Shown: in pieces, positions 59,607-64,000 of the stretch
Position numbering within the stretch: the stretch's first letter is position 1
Layout: each line of letters opens with the position of its first letter
Origin: Bactericera cockerelli
Lineage: Eukaryota > Arthropoda > Insecta > Hemiptera > Triozidae
DNA length: 64,000 nt
Assembly (NCBI GenBank): GCA_024516035.1
Contig: CM044955.1
Coordinates: 41,390,556-41,454,555 of the forward strand
Direction of reading: 5' to 3'
Notes under the pieces: generated by a model
The model's input: the letters and a program-made list of their open reading frames with translations, nothing else
Told to the model about the DNA's origin: nothing
Databases searched by the model: none
Program-made: the position numbers and the translations under genes

Positions 59607-60862
59607 TGTGTTTAGTCTAAAAAATGAAAAAGTGTTGATGGTGTTTTGAAAATAATGATACCTAGTCTATATTTTTATGATAAGGAAAGGTAGTTTTTCA
59701 CTGATATAGATAATTTGATTGAACAGAATATTGATTTTATGAACTGTTTCTGAACATTAATAATAATAAAAAGGAATCGGAGTGATTTTTCATTGTCACT
59801 GTTGTCTTTGAAAACTAATCGTGACAAATAGGTATATGCTACCAAATATGATAAACCCAAGTTCTGAAAAATTGACATGAAAAATATTTGTTTGACTTCA
59901 GAAAAATTAAGAAGGTTTTAATCATTATTGTTATTGTATATTCTAGTCAATGCCTAAATAATATATTGAGTGCATCTCCAATTATTATTGTTTTGCCTGT
60001 TTGTGCGAAAAAATCTGGAAGAAGCAGGTGGTCCAACTTCCACTTCTGCTAAACTTCCACTTCCACTCCCCCGATCACTAAACTTAAGTTACTATGCCCC
60101 CTTACGCGTCTCATAACCACATGCAAACCACTGATGGCCGGGTCGAGACTCGACTGCTGGGTGCCACCTCATGTAGATTTAGCGTCAAAATCCACCAATC
60201 ATAGAGCTCCAAATTAATCACGTAACGCTAAATCTACGTGAAAATGGGACCCAGGTTGAGTCTCGACCCGGCCATAAGTGGTTTGCGGCTGGCCTTCTTC
60301 AATGTATTTTCAATGGGATGACTTTGTCCGATGCGTCTTGCAATGCGAACCGTGCTTCCTGGATCCCTAGCCACAGCCTCAGATGCAGCTGAGACAATTG
60401 CAGGCGGAATAGTAGCTTAATTGATTAGTCAAATAATTTTCAAAATCAAGATAGGGTTTTCAACTTTATCAATCTGCTGCTAAAAGAATCTAATATTTTG
60501 AAAGTACCTAGCCACAAACGTAATAGTATTACAAGCACGTGGTCTTCTGATACTTTCATTTTTTAATAGTTGTAGATGACCACTTTGGTCGAACTGAAAC
60601 AGCTCTTCTACAACTACTATTCCGATAACCCAAATAAAGCACTTCATTACTATACTATTACCTGTTTACCAATGATGGTCACACTATAATAGTATCTCTG
60701 TCACTGGCTCATGGTTTTTTAAGAAACTAAAAGTTTGTCATATCCGCACAACGTACATACGTGACCTCTCCTCATGAGAGTCCTATCTCGTATTTAGAAA
60801 CACCAACCACATGGTGGGACGTTTTTCAATTTCACTCTCACTCGCATAGATTTATTATTTAA

Positions 60863-61134
60863 CTAGCCGTTTGCCCGTGCTTTGCAACGGGACTAAATTT
60901 CAAATTTACTAAGGCATGGCCGTACTGCTGGACAGCAATGCCTTTTTGAACTTTTTATAATTTTTCTGGACAAAGCGATAATGGTTTTGGGGGGGTCAAT
61001 TCTGAGACATTTTTCGCTATCTCTTACCGTTTTGGCTAAACAACTCCGGACAAACAAACAAACATAGGTAGGTAGGTAGGTAGGTAGGTAGGTAGGTAGG
61101 TAGGTAGTCCTTTTTTCTGTTTTATATATAGAGA
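60863..61134 (-). mobile_element. Non-autonomous Helitron-like element with TAGG microsatellite
   Basis: On the minus strand it starts TCTCTATATATAAAACAG and ends CCCGTTGCAAAGCACGGG, a hairpin, then CAAACGG and CTAG. A precedes it and T follows it. A run of TAGG units lies at about 61064-61108. Same terminal plan as 28701-28938, with a different internal sequence. Confidence 0.75.
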
Positions 61135-61234
61135 TAATAATAGTGTGCAAAACTAATCTGGGTATGAATTGTAATATTATGTTATCCATCATCTCATACA
61201 AGCGGAAAAATAAAAATGATGTAGATTTTTTTTA

Positions 61235-61372
61235 AGTTTAACGTCGCTTTTAACTGCATATTACCATCCATTCGCAGGAAACTCACAAACCTGCTACCCA
61301 CATTAACCTCACCCAGCCTGGATTGGACCGAAATGCCAGCATCACGAATTGGTGTATTCAACTCACCATTAT
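61235..61372 (-). mobile_element. 5S-derived SINE, inverted, head partly lost
   Basis: Reverse complement carries the shared body (CAGGCTGGGTGAGGTTAATG type words, TGGGTAGCAGGTTTGTGAGT, CCTGCGAATGGATGGTAATA) and ends in GCGACGTTAAACTT. Only a short piece of the 5S head is left (TTGAATACACC). Confidence 0.65.
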
Positions 61373-62259
61373 TATTATTATTAAATGCTTTATTCGATAC
61401 AAAGACATATTATATATGTACGAGTACAATACAAATAATTAATATATAAATAATGAAAAAAATGGAAACAATGTAAAGAAAAAAATGGAAAAAAAAGATA
61501 AATACATACATACGTCCTAAAAGGCGGGGTTATTGCCTATGGCAATCTCTTCCACCCAACCCTATTGACGCTGGCTGGCTAAATAATATAGGTACAATGC
61601 ATCCCATTTAAGTGCTCTTTAGCGTTAGGCCAACACAAGAGCATTATAGCCCATAACATTTGTTTTCATCAGATTTCAGCTCTAGCTCTCAACCATTTAA
61701 ATTTGAAAAAAAGTTCCATTTTGCTCTAAAGCCATCATAATAATATTTAAGTCACTCACTCGTTGAAGTTCAATAATTTTAGAGTTATGCTGCACTTTAT
61801 ACAAATGTCTTGAAAACAGGTTCAGATCAAAGCATGTAAATGATTAAACTATACAGGTTCAGATCCGAGTATTTAAACTAAAAGATGTCATTATCATTGC
61901 TAGACGCAACAAGTTCATTGTAGTCTGAGCTATTTCCACAGGTATAACAGAAAACTGTGGGAAGTACTGGATCTAGAGAAGAGAGCACTTATCCCTTGTG
62001 ACTGACCTACGATGTTAAAGAGACGCTAATCAAAAAAGAGCACTTATGTTCGACAGAAATGAACTTACGGCTCACAGAGTTAATAGAGATACATTGTCTT
62101 GCACTGTCAATTATAAAGACAATTATGACAACCACTAATCGTCAGACAACTGTTCATTGTTCATTTATTTATTTCTTAAACTTGTTAAAAAATACTTGGC
62201 AAAAAGACACAACTATAATTAAGATTGTGTATTTTTTTTATCCAACGTCTCTTTCATCG

Positions 62260-64000
62260 GCATTCATTCAAAAACGGCTGGAGGTTTTACCTTTCATTCG
62301 CTGGAAACTTGCAAATCAGCTGATCTTACGAAAACTGGTGTGTTCAATAAGCCAGCGTGAGCTCACAATTAAGATACATTTGAATTTGAGGTTATTGTCT
62401 TAATGTTGACTTACTTGAACATTTACCTTCCATTCTAGAGTCTTTTGGTTATTGCTACAATTATCTAAAATAGTGTGAAATTCGAAAAGACAATCTCACT
62501 AATTTGGATTGGTGTTTAGATATCTTGTGCCGACCCAAGAATTTTAGATTCTTTATATTATGATTTGGGTGTATAAATGAGTTGTGAAACTTGCAAGTCT
62601 TGTAACTTTCTCTTTTGAAAAAAAAAAAAAAAATGTTTCCACAGTTTATGACAACTGCTGAAAGTTCTGAAATCGAGGGACAGTCCTGACATTATTTTGC
62701 CTACCATCCAAACTTGATAATTCAGAATTTAAACGTCTATAGGAAACTAATCATGAACAATGTAGGTAAAGAGAAGAGAGGTCACTGAACGGGGAAAAAA
62801 GATTCTCTCACAAGTTAGAAGGGTTCAAAGACCAAATTTGTTTCTACTCTACATTGTTTCAGTGAGTTCATTACTGGAGACAATAAGATGTGCAGTTATA
62901 ACCACTATAGGAATCTGATGGAGGGTCGATAAACTGTGGCTATCGAATGAACACATAATTACTTTTGAGGGTCCCTGCTGGGACTGGACAAACACTTGTG
63001 AACATGGAATCTCTTATATAACTCGAAGAACTTCTGTAGACAAAACAAGTGAGTATTATACTCGTAATCTACTTAACACCATTATCATCTCCATCATTAT
63101 GATGCCCATCATCAGTATCATCCTTACAATATCTCTATTTGTAAAACTCAGATCTGTGCGTGTCTGACTGGCTGACTATATCCCTTAGGGGTTGTCTGTT
63201 TACAATACCAGAGCCCAAACGGTAACAGATACTCAAAAAATTCACGAGAGTTGCTCGTTTATCACGCAAAAGACCCTGAGTTCGAATCCCAGAGTCTACA
63301 AAACAGATATTCGTAATTGTATTACAGTCTGTTGTTTTTAATACACACTTTTCGGCGCGCTCGTGTTGAGCCAGATATTTTGTAGGGAAGTAGTTATTAT
63401 GTCACTTCTCGCAAATCAGATGGGAGCCATACTACAGTCTGTAGCAATTGTTTTATGGCAACGACATAAACACGAGTAAAAAAGGCTATGAGACACTCAT
63501 CATTCTTATAGGTATCGCAAGAAATAAGGAAACAGAAGACTTCTCGCCAAGTAGAACCTTGATCTTGTGTCTCTTGAACTTGATCCACTCTCTGAGGACT
63601 CCCGGACAATGAAAACATTAATATTCATCGCCACTTCTCTCATGATGGCTCTATTTTGGCACCTCTCGCGCATTAAAACTTTTGATTGGTCTGATTCTAT
63701 GTGGGTTTATTCAATAAGTTTCGAATATGACATCTAGAAAGAGATTATCACGAATCTAGTTGAAGATGATCCCACGATAAATGATAAATTTAATAATTAA
63801 ATGTTCCGAAATTTAAATATTTTGTTTTTTCTTTATTTTTTATGGCATTGTAAAGGAGATCTTGGTGATGATAATATGAATATTTTTTTTCTTTATAACT
63901 TTTGCTACAGTATGATTTCATTCATATTAGGTATACTTCTCTTAATAAACAGATTCCAATGTTGTAGATATTCCATGACTTTATTGAATCACTGAACACT
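62260..64000. other. Region upstream of Cht10, right part
   Basis: No exon recognised. Contains an old inverted 5S-SINE piece at about 62270-62370 (TTCATTCGCTGGAAACTTGC, GCTGATCTTACGAAAACTGG), a Helitron-like piece near 63135-63260, and the family B SINE at 63265-63500. The end of the window is AT-rich. Confidence 0.5.
63265..63500 (+). mobile_element. tRNA-SINE family B, second copy
   Basis: B-box-like GAGTTCGAATCCCAGAG, then the family B body: CGGCGCGCTCGTGTTGAGCC, GTCACTTCTCGCAAATCAGA, AAAAAGGCTATGAGACACTC. The A-box half is worn and there is no long A tail. Confidence 0.7.

Larger units (their letters stand above)
59620..62260. other. Region upstream of Cht10, left part
   Basis: No exon recognised. 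Besides the Helitron-like element and SINE listed, about 61380-61565 is a repeat 3' end (AAATGCTTTATTCGATACAA ... GGCAATCTCTTCCACCCAAC) also found near 14580-14700. At 60110-60300 a ~60-base segment is repeated inverted (GGCCGGGTCGAGACTCGACT and GAGTCTCGACCCGGCCATAA). The Cht10 promoter should lie here but no core element can be assigned. Confidence 0.5.

Overview
The window is eukaryotic, most likely from an insect. The genes have many introns with GT/AG junctions, the DNA is AT-rich, and tRNA-derived and 5S-derived SINEs, Helitron-like elements, foldback elements and non-LTR retrotransposons are scattered through it. The largest gene is a multi-domain insect-type chitinase of the Cht10 (group II) class. 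The order of insects cannot be fixed from the sequence. A 100-base run of N at 31419-31518 is an assembly gap.

Layout from left to right. (1) 554-8670, plus strand: the 3' part of the trifunctional purine gene GART/ade3, covering most of the AIRS domain and all of the GART transformylase domain in eight exons. The GARS domain lies outside the window. Its first intron begins with eight tandem 83-bp copies that include the splice donor. (2) 10524-12658, minus strand: a complete three-exon BLOC1S1 gene, tail to tail with GART. (3) 16766-32455, minus strand: a six-exon gene for a 286-aa membrane protein whose exon phases all join correctly. Its third intron counted from the left end of the gene (its second in transcription order, 20306-31697, about 11.4 kb) contains a separate plus-strand gene at 20850-23924 for a 908-aa secreted, Lys/Glu-rich protein that I do not recognise. 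(4) 42837-59606, minus strand: Cht10, modelled here as 17 coding exons and 2281 aa, with a signal peptide, four GH18 domains and four CBM14 domains, the last of which is cut short. (5) 34723-42107, minus strand: the remains of a fifth Cht10 GH18 domain. Six of its exons are intact, but its first exon carries two in-frame stops. Two LINE insertions sit inside this part. (6) 59620-64000: no gene seen, only repeats.

Only GH18 domains 3 and 4 of the chitinase keep the full DxxDxDxE active-site motif. Domains 1 and 2 have lost the catalytic Glu, and domain 5 keeps the Glu but has lost the Asp residues. The gene therefore looks like a large chitin-binding scaffold with two working catalytic centres and an eroding C-terminus. 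Two of its introns carry near-palindromic foldback elements (1654 and 1301 bp) that would fold into long hairpins in the pre-mRNA.

Exon borders were worked out by hand. Where I say a model is in frame, the exon lengths and phases were added up and agree.
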